A stretch of DNA of 64,000 bases, taken from the NCBI RefSeq assembly GCF_001552635.1, contig NZ_BCRO01000055.1, positions 1-64,000 of the forward strand, read 5' to 3'. Below the pieces are notes generated by a model. The model had not been told where the DNA came from and searched no databases. It saw nothing but the letters and a program-made list of their open reading frames with translations. The position numbers and the translations under genes were made by a program. The DNA is from Actinomadura hibisca NBRC 15177 (GTDB taxonomy: Bacteria; Actinomycetota; Actinomycetes; Streptosporangiales; Streptosporangiaceae). Positions 51,870 through 58,927 of the stretch are shown here, piece after piece. How positions within the stretch are numbered: position 1 is the first letter of the stretch; every line of letters starts with the position of its first letter.

Positions 51870-53729
51870 TCAGACAGGATCGAGATAACCCGCCGCCTGG
51901 AGCGTGAACATCTCGGCGTACCGGCCGTCCGCCGCCATCAGCTCGTCGTGGGTGCCGTGCTCGGCGACCCGGCCGTCGGCCAGCACGTAGATGTGGTCGG
52001 CCGTCCGCACCGTCGAGAAGCGGTGCGAGACCAGCAGCACCGTCCGCCCGGCGAGCAGCGCGCGCAGGCGCTCGAACAGCTCGTGCTCGGCGCGGGCGTC
52101 CAGCGTCGCGGTGGGCTCGTCCAGGATGACGAACGGCGCGTCGCGGAAGAAGGCGCGCGCCAGCGCGACCCGCTGCCACTGGCCGCCCGACAGGTCCACG
52201 CCGCCGACGAACTCGGGCCCGAGCAGGGTCCGGTAGCCGTCGGGGAGGTCGGCCAGCAGGCGGTGCGCCCCGGCCGCGACGGCGGCCCGCTCGACCGCCT
52301 CCTGGTCCCCCGCGTTCTCCCAGCGGCCCACGGCGACGTTGTCGTCGGCCGGCAGCAGGTAGCGCTCGAAGTCCTGGAACAGCACCGCGATCGAGCGGCG
52401 CAGCTCGTCGGGGTCGGCGCCCGCGACGTCCACGCCGTCGTAGCGGATGTTCCCCGACTGGGGCCGGTAGAGGTGGGACAGCAGCTTGGACAGGGTGGTC
52501 TTGCCCGAGCCGTTCTCGCCGACCAGCGCCACCACCTGCCCGGCGTGGATCTCCAGATCGACGCCGCGCAGCGCGGGCCGGTCGGCCGAGGGGTAGGTGA
52601 AGGCGAGGTCCTCCACGGTGAGCCGCCGGAACGGCGGCGGCGCGGGCAGGGCCGCGGCCGGGCGCTCCGGCGGGACCAGGAACGACTGGAGGTCGTGCAC
52701 GAAGGGGGCGGCCTCGAAGAGCTGGTCGGTGCCCGCGGCGGCGGTCCGCAGCCGGGAGGCCAGCAGCAGCACGGCCGCGACAGCGGCCCCGGCGTCGGCC
52801 ATCGCCATGCCGCCGGACGCCGCGTAGAAGATCACCGGGCCGAGCACCGCGCCGAGCGTGAGGCCGCTCGCCAGCCGGGCCAGCAGGGTGATCCGCAGCC
52901 GCTCGCGGGCGGTGCGGCGAATCTCCGCCAGGCGCTCCTCGGTGCGGCGCTCCCACCGGCTCCGCAGGTAGGGGGCCAGGCCGAACGCGCGGACCTCCTT
53001 GGCGGGGCGGCGGCCGGTCAGGACCTCCAGCAGGTAGCTGCGCTCCCGCTCGGCGGGGGTGAGCCGGAACAGCGCGTCGAACAGCAGCTGCCCGCTCTTC
53101 AGGCCCGCCAGCCAGAGCGGCACGGCCGCCAGCAGCGTCGCGGGGACCAGCCACGGCTCGATCGCCGCCAGCGCCAGCGCGATCCCGGCGGTGCTCAGCA
53201 GGGCGCTGCTCAGCGCGCCGACGCCCTGGGCGAGCTGGTGCGGCCGGATGCGCGCGCTCATCGAGGCGCGTTCCAGCCGGTTGTGGAACTCGGGGCGCTC
53301 GAACTCGGCCAGCTCGACGGTGCAGGCGACGTCGAGGATGCGCCCCATGGCGTACCGGTTGAGCAGTTCACTGAGGACGTCGTCGCGGGCGGTGGCCACG
53401 GCGGTGGCGAGGCCCACCAGCCCGACCAGGCCGAGGGTGAGCGCCGCCTGCGCGAGCACGGGGCCCATGTCGCCGCCGCCGGGGTTCAGGACCCGGTCCA
53501 GCAGCTCGCGGCCGCCCAGGATGGGCAGGACCAGCCCGAGCCCGGCGACGGCCTGGAGGACGGTGACGAACAGGAACTCGCGGGGCGCGGCGACCGCGGC
53601 GAGCCGGACGGCGCCGACCAGGAGGACGGGAAGCCGCCGCGCCTGCACGCGCGGCGGCTCCGTCAGCCCGGCGGCGGTGACCGGTGCGGACGGCGCGCCG
53701 TCCGCACGGTCATCACTCTGGGCGTTCAT
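51870..53729 (-). CDS. ABC exporter, fused membrane and ATPase domains
   Basis: A 619-residue half-transporter with about six helices (30-330) and a C-terminal ATPase: Walker A GENGSGKTT, signature LSGGQWQR, Walker B VILDEPTATLD, H-loop VSHRFSTV. There is no N-terminal peptidase domain, so it exports without cutting the leader by itself. Its ATG follows the ATP-grasp stop with no gap (TAGATG), which ties it to the peptide-modifying genes and suggests export of the modified peptide. Confidence 0.9.
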   Translation of the reverse strand: MNAQSDDRADGAPSAPVTAAGLTEPPRVQARRLPVLLVGAVRLAAVAAPREFLFVTVLQAVAGLGLVLPILGGRELLDRVLNPGGGDMGPVLAQAALTLGLVGLVGLATAVATARDDVLSELLNRYAMGRILDVACTVELAEFERPEFHNRLERASMSARIRPHQLAQGVGALSSALLSTAGIALALAAIEPWLVPATLLAAVPLWLAGLKSGQLLFDALFRLTPAERERSYLLEVLTGRRPAKEVRAFGLAPYLRSRWERRTEERLAEIRRTARERLRITLLARLASGLTLGAVLGPVIFYAASGGMAMADAGAAVAAVLLLASRLRTAAAGTDQLFEAAPFVHDLQSFLVPPERPAAALPAPPPFRRLTVEDLAFTYPSADRPALRGVDLEIHAGQVVALVGENGSGKTTLSKLLSHLYRPQSGNIRYDGVDVAGADPDELRRSIAVLFQDFERYLLPADDNVAVGRWENAGDQEAVERAAVAAGAHRLLADLPDGYRTLLGPEFVGGVDLSGGQWQRVALARAFFRDAPFVILDEPTATLDARAEHELFERLRALLAGRTVLLVSHRFSTVRTADHIYVLADGRVAEHGTHDELMAADGRYAEMFTLQAAGYLDPV

Positions 53730-54740
53730 CTAGTAGCCGACCTGCTCCACTTCGCCGCGCCGGAACGGGCCGCCCTGCATCAGCAGGTCGGCGACGCAGT
53801 CCGACATCGGGAGGTCGAGGTCGTTCTGCATCCACATGAACTGGCCGCTGGGGTTGGCCTCCAGGAAGACGTACTCGCCCTCCGGGGTGACGATGAAGTC
53901 CACGGCGGCGTAGACGATCCCGAGCTCGTCCAGCAGGGACTGCGTCCGCTTGACGACCTCCTCGGGGATCGGCCGGTAGTCGCCGTACTTCATCTGCTGG
54001 GTCTCGGCCCGCCAGTCCACCTGGGTCGCCGCGTCGCCCTGCGAGTCCACCGTCACCGAGAAGTAGGTGTTGCCGATGACGGTGAGCCGGACCTCGTAGG
54101 CCTTCTCGATGTACTCCTGGAACTGGCAGATGGTGTGCCGGACCCGGGGCGCGTTGTCGTGGATCTCCTCGCCCAGCACCGTGGTGAGCAGTCCCGACGG
54201 GTAGGCCCCCGGGTAGTGGATGACGCCGCCGGTCAGCGACTTGTAGACGAGCCGGTGGCCCTGCTCGGCCAGCCGGACGACCTCGTCGGGGTCGTTGGTC
54301 AGCAACGTCCTGGGCACGCGCATCCCGAGCCGCTTGGCGAGCTTCAGCTGGTAGGGCTTCAGCTCGGCCACCGAGTCGGCGTCGGGGCGGTTCATCCACA
54401 GGCAGTCGGTGCCGCGCAGGATGCCGCCGACGCCGTGCAGGCCCTCGTACCGGGCGAACTCCTGCTCGGCCTCGCCCATCTCGTCGCCGAACTCGAAGGC
54501 GGTCGGCCGCCGGTACCACACCCCCGACAGCCGGGACAGGTCGACCTCGCGGTCCCGGTAGCGCATGACCTCGCGCTCGCCGCCGAAGTCGGAGGTGGTG
54601 AAGCTCAGGTCGCGCGGGAAGTAGCTGGTGTCCACGCGGGCGACCCGGGCGCCCTTCGCCGTGAGGCTCCGGACGACCGGATCGACCGTGGGGTCGAAGT
54701 CCTGAGTGAGGATCAGGACCTCAGCCTGGGTGTCTGCCAT
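53730..54740 (-). CDS. MvdD/TgmB-like ATP-grasp peptide ligase
   Basis: A 336-residue ATP-grasp enzyme of the type that makes ester or amide cross-links in ribosomal peptides. The N-terminal pre-grasp domain includes GVWYRRPTAFEF and the leader-binding-like region WMNRPDADSVAELKPYQLKLAKRLGMRVPRTLLTND. The ATP site has LVYKSLTGG, and the metal-binding end is DFIVTPEGEYVFLEANPSGQFMWM with the paired Glu/Asn. It starts three bases after the small precursor-like gene and abuts the exporter gene. RimK-type or glutathione-synthetase-like alternatives are less likely given the neighbours. Confidence 0.88.
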   Translation of the reverse strand: MADTQAEVLILTQDFDPTVDPVVRSLTAKGARVARVDTSYFPRDLSFTTSDFGGEREVMRYRDREVDLSRLSGVWYRRPTAFEFGDEMGEAEQEFARYEGLHGVGGILRGTDCLWMNRPDADSVAELKPYQLKLAKRLGMRVPRTLLTNDPDEVVRLAEQGHRLVYKSLTGGVIHYPGAYPSGLLTTVLGEEIHDNAPRVRHTICQFQEYIEKAYEVRLTVIGNTYFSVTVDSQGDAATQVDWRAETQQMKYGDYRPIPEEVVKRTQSLLDELGIVYAAVDFIVTPEGEYVFLEANPSGQFMWMQNDLDLPMSDCVADLLMQGGPFRRGEVEQVGY

Positions 54741-54743
54741 GTA

Positions 54744-55046
54744 TCAGGCGCAGTGGTCGTCGATGTACTTGTCGCCGCCGTAGACGCCGGTCTTGGTCCA
54801 GGAGGTGTAGCCGGCGGTGATGTCGTAGCCGTCCGGGCCCTTCCAGGTCTGCGACTCGGGGTCGTAGGAGCCGGCCTGCGGGTCGGCGCCGGGGCCCTCG
54901 CCGGTCCACGGGGCGGTGTAGGCGTAGCCGAAGGGACGCTCGTCGCCCTCGTTGGACGCCATGGCCTCCAGGTCGACCTCGGAGTGGTCGGGCGACAGGA
55001 AGGCGCGGGTGGTGCGGAGCGGGTGCCGGGTGAGCACACTGGGCAT
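54744..55046 (-). CDS. Putative ATP-grasp-modified RiPP precursor
   Basis: A 100-residue protein. A leader-like part has TTRAFLSPDHSEVDLEAMASNEGDE, then RPFGYAYT (37-44), resembling the RPFG leader block of ATP-grasp RiPP precursors. GSYDPESQTW lies at 59-68. The C-terminal tail from 79 (GYTSWTKTGVYGGDKYIDDH) is rich in Thr, Lys and Asp, the residues that ATP-grasp ligases join, and ends in CA. ATG 55046 has AAAGG eight bases upstream. Its immediate neighbour is the ligase gene, so it is the best substrate candidate. Confidence 0.72.
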   Translation of the reverse strand: MPSVLTRHPLRTTRAFLSPDHSEVDLEAMASNEGDERPFGYAYTAPWTGEGPGADPQAGSYDPESQTWKGPDGYDITAGYTSWTKTGVYGGDKYIDDHCA

Positions 55047-55060
55047 GGTGGTGCCTTTCT

Positions 55061-55080
55061 CGTGCGGGGTCCCCCGCACG
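55061..55080 (-). other. Hairpin just upstream of the precursor-like gene
   Basis: CGTGCGGGG and CCCCGCACG form a compact stem 15-34 bases upstream of the ATG at 55046 and end about four bases before the AAAGG site. It may tune translation, processing or read-through between the two small genes. Confidence 0.55.
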
Positions 55081-55121
55081 GAGTTCTTTCCGTGCGGGAC
55101 GTCTGATCGGACTCGCCAGGG

Positions 55122-55424
55122 TTACGCCGAGGTGGGCTGGGTGATGCCGACGATTCCTGGCACCTCGTCGGAGAAGATCCAGACCATGTTCTCGGCGTCG
55201 TAGTGACCGGTGGGCAGTCTCACCTCGGTGTCCGGTTCGAACTCGCTGACGAGCTCGTACAGGTAGGCGAGCGGGGCCGACCGGGCGGTGCGGGTGCGCG
55301 CGCGGGACTCGACGGGGCCGGCCCTGATGACGATCTCGTTGCCGTCGAGCTCTGGACGGTCGAGCCGCAGGAAGGTCGGCCAGCGAAGGGACGGGGACAT
55401 GGTGGGTTCCGGCTCCGGGGTCAT
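55122..55424 (-). CDS. Small protein of the ATP-grasp locus, possible second precursor or partner
   Basis: A 100-residue soluble protein. It contains GHYDAENMVW at about 72-81, matching GSYDPESQTW of the neighbouring precursor-like protein as GxYDxExxxW, so the two are probably related. The N-terminal part (RWPTFLRLDRP) and Arg-rich middle differ. The C-terminal tail GIVGITQPTSA lacks the Thr/Asp/Lys pattern of the neighbour. ATG 55424 has GGAAGGG upstream; ATG 55400 is an alternative. It is first in the locus, 75 bases before the second small gene. Confidence 0.65.
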   Translation of the reverse strand: MTPEPEPTMSPSLRWPTFLRLDRPELDGNEIVIRAGPVESRARTRTARSAPLAYLYELVSEFEPDTEVRLPTGHYDAENMVWIFSDEVPGIVGITQPTSA

Positions 55425-55573
55425 GCGGTTGGGCCCTTCCGAAGATCATCGGTAACCCTCACGAGCAAGGTGCCACGGGGGTCCGGCATGGACAAGTCCA
55501 AGATCATGACCGCATCCGGCCACCGAACCCCCTTGATCATTTGCAGATGTTGATCTTCATCCAGCTCAGGGCG

Positions 55574-55594
55574 CCGGAGGCCGACGGCCTCCGG
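55574..55594. other. Unassigned hairpin between divergent genes
   Basis: CCGGAGGCC and GGCCTCCGG pair around a three-base loop. It lies between the divergent small-protein operon and the LysR gene, where a terminator has no known gene to serve. The rest of this 283-base gap shows repeated TTGATC/GATCAT sequences near 55500-55560 but no gene. Confidence 0.4.
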
Positions 55595-55679
55595 GGTGCC
55601 GCAAGGGGTCGCGGCGGGCCCTGACCCCCGTCCTGACCGGTCTGAGGCATGCCTGTTCGGTCGTCGCCGACCGCTCAGA

Positions 55680-55697
55680 TATGACGAATTTGTGATA
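55680..55697. promoter_or_regulatory. Candidate LysR autoregulatory site
   Basis: TATGAC and GTGATA form an inverted repeat with one mismatch around six bases, 11-28 bases upstream of the LysR ATG. GTGATA also appears, in the same minus- or plus-strand half-site form, in the nba and formamidase elements. Confidence 0.35.
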
Positions 55698-55707
55698 GTA
55701 AGACGGC

Positions 55708-56637
55708 ATGCGCGCCATCGACCTGCTCAACGGACGGCTCAAGCTGCGGCATCTGGTGCTGGTGGTGGCCATCGCCGACCAGGGCAGCGTGCTGCGCGCC
55801 GCCGAGCACCTGCACCTCGCCCAGCCCGCCGTCACGCGCAGCCTGCGCGAGGTCGAGCACATCCTCGGCGTCGAGCTGTTCACCCGGGGGCCGCGCGGGG
55901 TCACCCCGACGCTGTTCGGGGAGGCGTTCGTCGAGCACGCCCGCGCGGTGCTGGCCGAGCTGCGGCGGGCCGGGGAGCGCATCACCGGCCTCGCCGACGC
56001 CGACGTCGGCACCGTCACCATCGGCACCCTGCTGGCGGGGTCGAACGTGCTGCTGCCGCGCGCCATCGCCACGCTGAAGCGGGACCGGCCCGGCATCACC
56101 GTGATCGTCCAGGAGGCCACCTTCGACGCGCAGGTGCCCCGGCTGCTGGACGGCGAGATCGACCTCATCCTGGGCCGCCTCAACCCCATCCAGGACCTGC
56201 GCGGGCTGCGGCAGATCACCCTGTACAGCGAGCCGGTGCGGCTGGTGGCGCGGCGCGACCACCCGGCCCGCTCGCGCGCCGCGCTCACGCTGACCGACCT
56301 GCTGGACTACCCGTGGGTGCTGCCGCTGGAGCGCACCGCGTTGCGGCACGAGCTGGAGCAGGTGTTCCGGGCCGAGGGGCTGACGCTGCCGACCGACCTG
56401 GTGGAGTGCACCTCGATCCTGACCGTGCGCACCCTGGTCCGCGACACCGACATGATCGCGGCGCTGCCCGAGCTGGTGGCCCGCACCGACGGGGACATCG
56501 CGCCGCTGCCGGTGGCGCTGGAGCCGGTGCGCCGCCAGGTCGGGGTCACCCTGCCCGACCAGCGGTCGCTGACGCCGTCGGCGCGGCTGATGCTCGACCA
56601 CCTCCGGAACGGGGCGACCGAGCTGATGGCGGGCTAG
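55708..56637 (+). CDS. LysR family transcriptional regulator
   Basis: A 309-residue regulator with an N-terminal winged helix (LKLRHLVLVVAIADQGSVLRAAEHLHLAQPAVTRSLREVEHILGVELFTRGPRGVTPT) and a substrate-binding-like effector domain. It resembles the PcaQ/GbpR-type subgroup that controls aromatic acid catabolism. It is convergent with the formamidase-like gene, so it may regulate that gene and the nba operon, with a kynurenine-pathway metabolite as possible effector; this is inferred from position and subgroup. Confidence 0.92.
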   Translation: MRAIDLLNGRLKLRHLVLVVAIADQGSVLRAAEHLHLAQPAVTRSLREVEHILGVELFTRGPRGVTPTLFGEAFVEHARAVLAELRRAGERITGLADADVGTVTIGTLLAGSNVLLPRAIATLKRDRPGITVIVQEATFDAQVPRLLDGEIDLILGRLNPIQDLRGLRQITLYSEPVRLVARRDHPARSRAALTLTDLLDYPWVLPLERTALRHELEQVFRAEGLTLPTDLVECTSILTVRTLVRDTDMIAALPELVARTDGDIAPLPVALEPVRRQVGVTLPDQRSLTPSARLMLDHLRNGATELMAG

Positions 56638-56662
56638 ATCCGCTCGTTCGGACCTGCCCGGA

Positions 56663-57526
56663 TCAGATCTGCTCGAACAGGCCGAGCAGCGCGCGTCCGA
56701 CGGCGCTGCCGGCGTCGCCCAGGTCGAGGACGACGTCGAAGTGGTCGCGGTCGGGGACGACCATCGGCTCGCCCGGCTCCCAGTGCGCCTGGAAGCGGCG
56801 GGTCTGGTCCAGGAACCCGGCGCCGTCGTGCTCGGCGACCGCGATGACGGTCGGGAAGCGGCGCTCGCCGGGGAGCAGCAGCGGGCTGAGCGCGGTGGCG
56901 CGCGGCAGGTCCAGCCCGACCGTGTCGTTGACGTAGACGCGCGTGATCGGGCGCAGGTCGAACAGGCCGCTGAACGGCATCGCGGCCTTCACCACGTCGG
57001 CGGGCAGGCCCAGCTCCTCCTGCCAGCCGCCGACCATGGTCATCCCGGTCAGGTGGCCGCCCGCCGAGCTGCCGCCGACCACGATGCGCTCGGGGTCGAG
57101 CCCGTGCTCGCGGCCGTGCCGCCACACCCACGCGATCGCGGCGCGGACCTGGCGGACGATCTCCTCCAGCGAGGCGGCCGGGGCGAGGGTGTAGTCGGGG
57201 ACGACCGTCGCGACGCCCTGCCCGTGCAACATCCGCGCCATGAACGCCGAGTCGTGCCGTGACAGCGCCATCCAGTAGCCGCCGTGCACGAACACGAAGA
57301 CCGGCCGCAGGCCCTCGCCGGTCCCCCACACGTCCAGCTTCTCGCCGCCGGCCTCGTCGTAGACGACGCCGGGCGTGCCGGGCAGCCCTTCGACGGCCCG
57401 GTCGGACTCGGCGCGGTAGCGCTCCATGTGCCGGGCGAAGAGCTCCGGGCCCGCCTTGCGCCGCACGTTGTAGGCGACGTCCAGTTCCTCGTCCGACAGT
57501 TCCGCGCCGGGAAAACCGCTGCTCAT
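56663..57526 (-). CDS. Alpha/beta hydrolase, candidate kynurenine formamidase
   Basis: A 287-residue hydrolase with HGGYW at 81-85, the oxyanion motif characteristic of arylformamidases, nucleophile S154 in GGSSAGG, and an Asp/His pair in VAEHDGAG and DRDHFDVV. It would hydrolyse N-formylkynurenine to kynurenine, the step ahead of the kynureninase encoded in the nba operon. ATG 57526 is chosen because GGGAGA is nine bases upstream; two nearer ATGs lie within that site. Its promoter shares the ATA-N17-TAT element of the nba operon. Confidence 0.82.
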   Translation of the reverse strand: MSSGFPGAELSDEELDVAYNVRRKAGPELFARHMERYRAESDRAVEGLPGTPGVVYDEAGGEKLDVWGTGEGLRPVFVFVHGGYWMALSRHDSAFMARMLHGQGVATVVPDYTLAPAASLEEIVRQVRAAIAWVWRHGREHGLDPERIVVGGSSAGGHLTGMTMVGGWQEELGLPADVVKAAMPFSGLFDLRPITRVYVNDTVGLDLPRATALSPLLLPGERRFPTVIAVAEHDGAGFLDQTRRFQAHWEPGEPMVVPDRDHFDVVLDLGDAGSAVGRALLGLFEQI

Positions 57527-57571
57527 GGCCATCATTCTCCCAGGCTGTCGGCACTGCGGCGGGCCGGGCAA

Positions 57572-57598
57572 ATACCGGCCGTGCGGGGAGATATCACC
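57572..57598. promoter_or_regulatory. ATA-N17-TAT element, site 2 (formamidase gene)
   Basis: ATACCGG (57572-57578) and TATCACC (57592-57598) with ATA and TAT 17 bases apart, 46-72 bases upstream of the formamidase start. The ends and the GGAG before the right arm are identical to the nba operon site. Confidence 0.55.
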
Positions 57599-57643
57599 GG
57601 ACGGTCATAGCGGGGCGAACCACCCGACCGTCCGGCCGGGCGC

Positions 57644-58189
57644 CTATCCCTTTTTCTTCTTGGCCTTCGCCTTGCCCTTGGCGGGCTTGTCGGCGGGCTT
57701 GTCGGCAGCCTTGTCCGCGGCCTTTGCGGCGGCCTTCGCGGAAGGCTTGTCGGCGGCCTTCGCAGCGGGTTTCGCAGAGGGCTTGTCGGCGGGCTTCTTC
57801 GCCGTTTTCCCGTCGTCCTTCTTCGCCTTCTTGGCCTTCTTCGCCTTCTTGGCGGCCTTCTCCGGCAGGGTTTCGGTGACCGTTTCCGCCGCCGTTCCGG
57901 CGGCCGGGACCGCGCCCTGCGCCACGCGGTTCTTGAAGGTCTGCCCGATGCGGAAGCGCGCGGCGTCGCCGGCGGGCACGTCGATGGGCAGCCCGGTGCG
58001 CGGGTTGCGCGCCTTGCGGGCCGGGCGGGCGACCCGGTCGAAGGTGCCGAAGCCCGTCACCAGCACCCGGTCCCCGGCCGCGACGCTCTCCATGATGGCG
58101 TCGAAGACGGCGTCCACGTGCCGGCGCGCGGCGGCCGGGTCGCTCCCGGCGCGGGCCGCGACGGACTCGATGAGTTCGGTTCTGTTCAT
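57644..58189 (-). CDS. HU family DNA-binding protein with Lys/Ala-rich tail
   Basis: A 181-residue nucleoid protein. Residues 1-92 are a complete HU domain (MNRTELIESVAARAG...VLVTGFGTFDRVARPARKARNPRTG), and the remaining 90 are an Ala/Lys/Pro tail with repeats of AAKAADKPSAK type, ending KAKAKKKKG. This histone-H1-like tail is known from mycobacterial HupB and streptomycete HupS. It compacts DNA. It is monocistronic. Confidence 0.93.
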   Translation of the reverse strand: MNRTELIESVAARAGSDPAAARRHVDAVFDAIMESVAAGDRVLVTGFGTFDRVARPARKARNPRTGLPIDVPAGDAARFRIGQTFKNRVAQGAVPAAGTAAETVTETLPEKAAKKAKKAKKAKKDDGKTAKKPADKPSAKPAAKAADKPSAKAAAKAADKAADKPADKPAKGKAKAKKKKG

Positions 58190-58288
58190 ACGGAATTCCT
58201 CCGACCGGTCCCGCTTTGTGTTCCGGCAAGGCTAGACCAGCGGACGTTTCCCGGGGAGGGGAAAGGCCATCCGAGAACGGCGGCCCGG

Positions 58289-58927
58289 TCAGGAGTTCAG
58301 GTAGGCGAGCACCGCCAGCACGCGGCGGTGGCCGCTGTCGCTGGGCGGCAGGTCCAGCTTCGCGAAGACCGCGCCGATGTGCTTGCTGACCGAACGCTCG
58401 GTGATGACGAGGGTGGCGGCGATCGTGGCGTTGTCCAGGCCCTGCGCCATCAGCCCCAGCACCTCGCGCTCGCGCGGGGTGAGGGTCTGGAGCGGGTCGC
58501 GGCGGGTCGTCATCAGCTGCGACACCACCTCCGGGTCCAGCGCGGTGCCGCCGGACGCCACGCGCTGGAGGGCGTCCAGGAACTCCCCGACGCGGCTGAC
58601 CCGGTCCTTCAGCAGGTAGCCGACGCCGCTCGCGCCGCCCGCCAGCAGCTCGGCGGCGTAGGTCTCCTCCACGTACTGCGACAACACCAGGATGGGCAGG
58701 CCGGGGATCTCCCGGCGGGCCTGGATGGCGGCGCGCAGGCCCTCGTCGCGGAAGCCGGGCGGCAGCCGGACGTCTAGGATCGCGGCGTCGGGGCGGTGCT
58801 CCAGCAGCGCGGGCAGCACCTCCGGACCGGTGCCCGCGACGGCGGCGACCTCGTGGCCGTCGCCGGTCAGCAGCAGCACCAGGCCCTCGCGCAGCAGCAC
58901 GTTGTCCTCGGCGATCACGATCCGCAC
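58289..58927 (-). CDS. Response regulator, NarL/FixJ family
   Basis: A 212-residue regulator: receiver domain with IAEDNVLLREG, phosphoacceptor Asp in AAILDVRLPPGF and Lys in YLLKDRVS, then a LuxR-type helix-turn-helix (LTPREREVLGLMAQGLDNATIAATLVITERSVSKHIGAVFAKL). GTG 58927 overlaps the kinase gene by 13 bases with GGAG seven bases upstream. It is paired with that kinase. Confidence 0.93.
   Translation of the reverse strand: MRIVIAEDNVLLREGLVLLLTGDGHEVAAVAGTGPEVLPALLEHRPDAAILDVRLPPGFRDEGLRAAIQARREIPGLPILVLSQYVEETYAAELLAGGASGVGYLLKDRVSRVGEFLDALQRVASGGTALDPEVVSQLMTTRRDPLQTLTPREREVLGLMAQGLDNATIAATLVITERSVSKHIGAVFAKLDLPPSDSGHRRVLAVLAYLNS

Noticed and set aside
55425..55707. A small RNA gene suggested by the hairpin at 55574-55594
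   Set aside because: No promoter pair or second terminator feature supports it; left as an unassigned hairpin.
57644..57900. Repetitive DNA in the HU gene as a separate repeat element
   Set aside because: The repetition is the coding of the Lys/Ala/Pro tail and has no independent structure.
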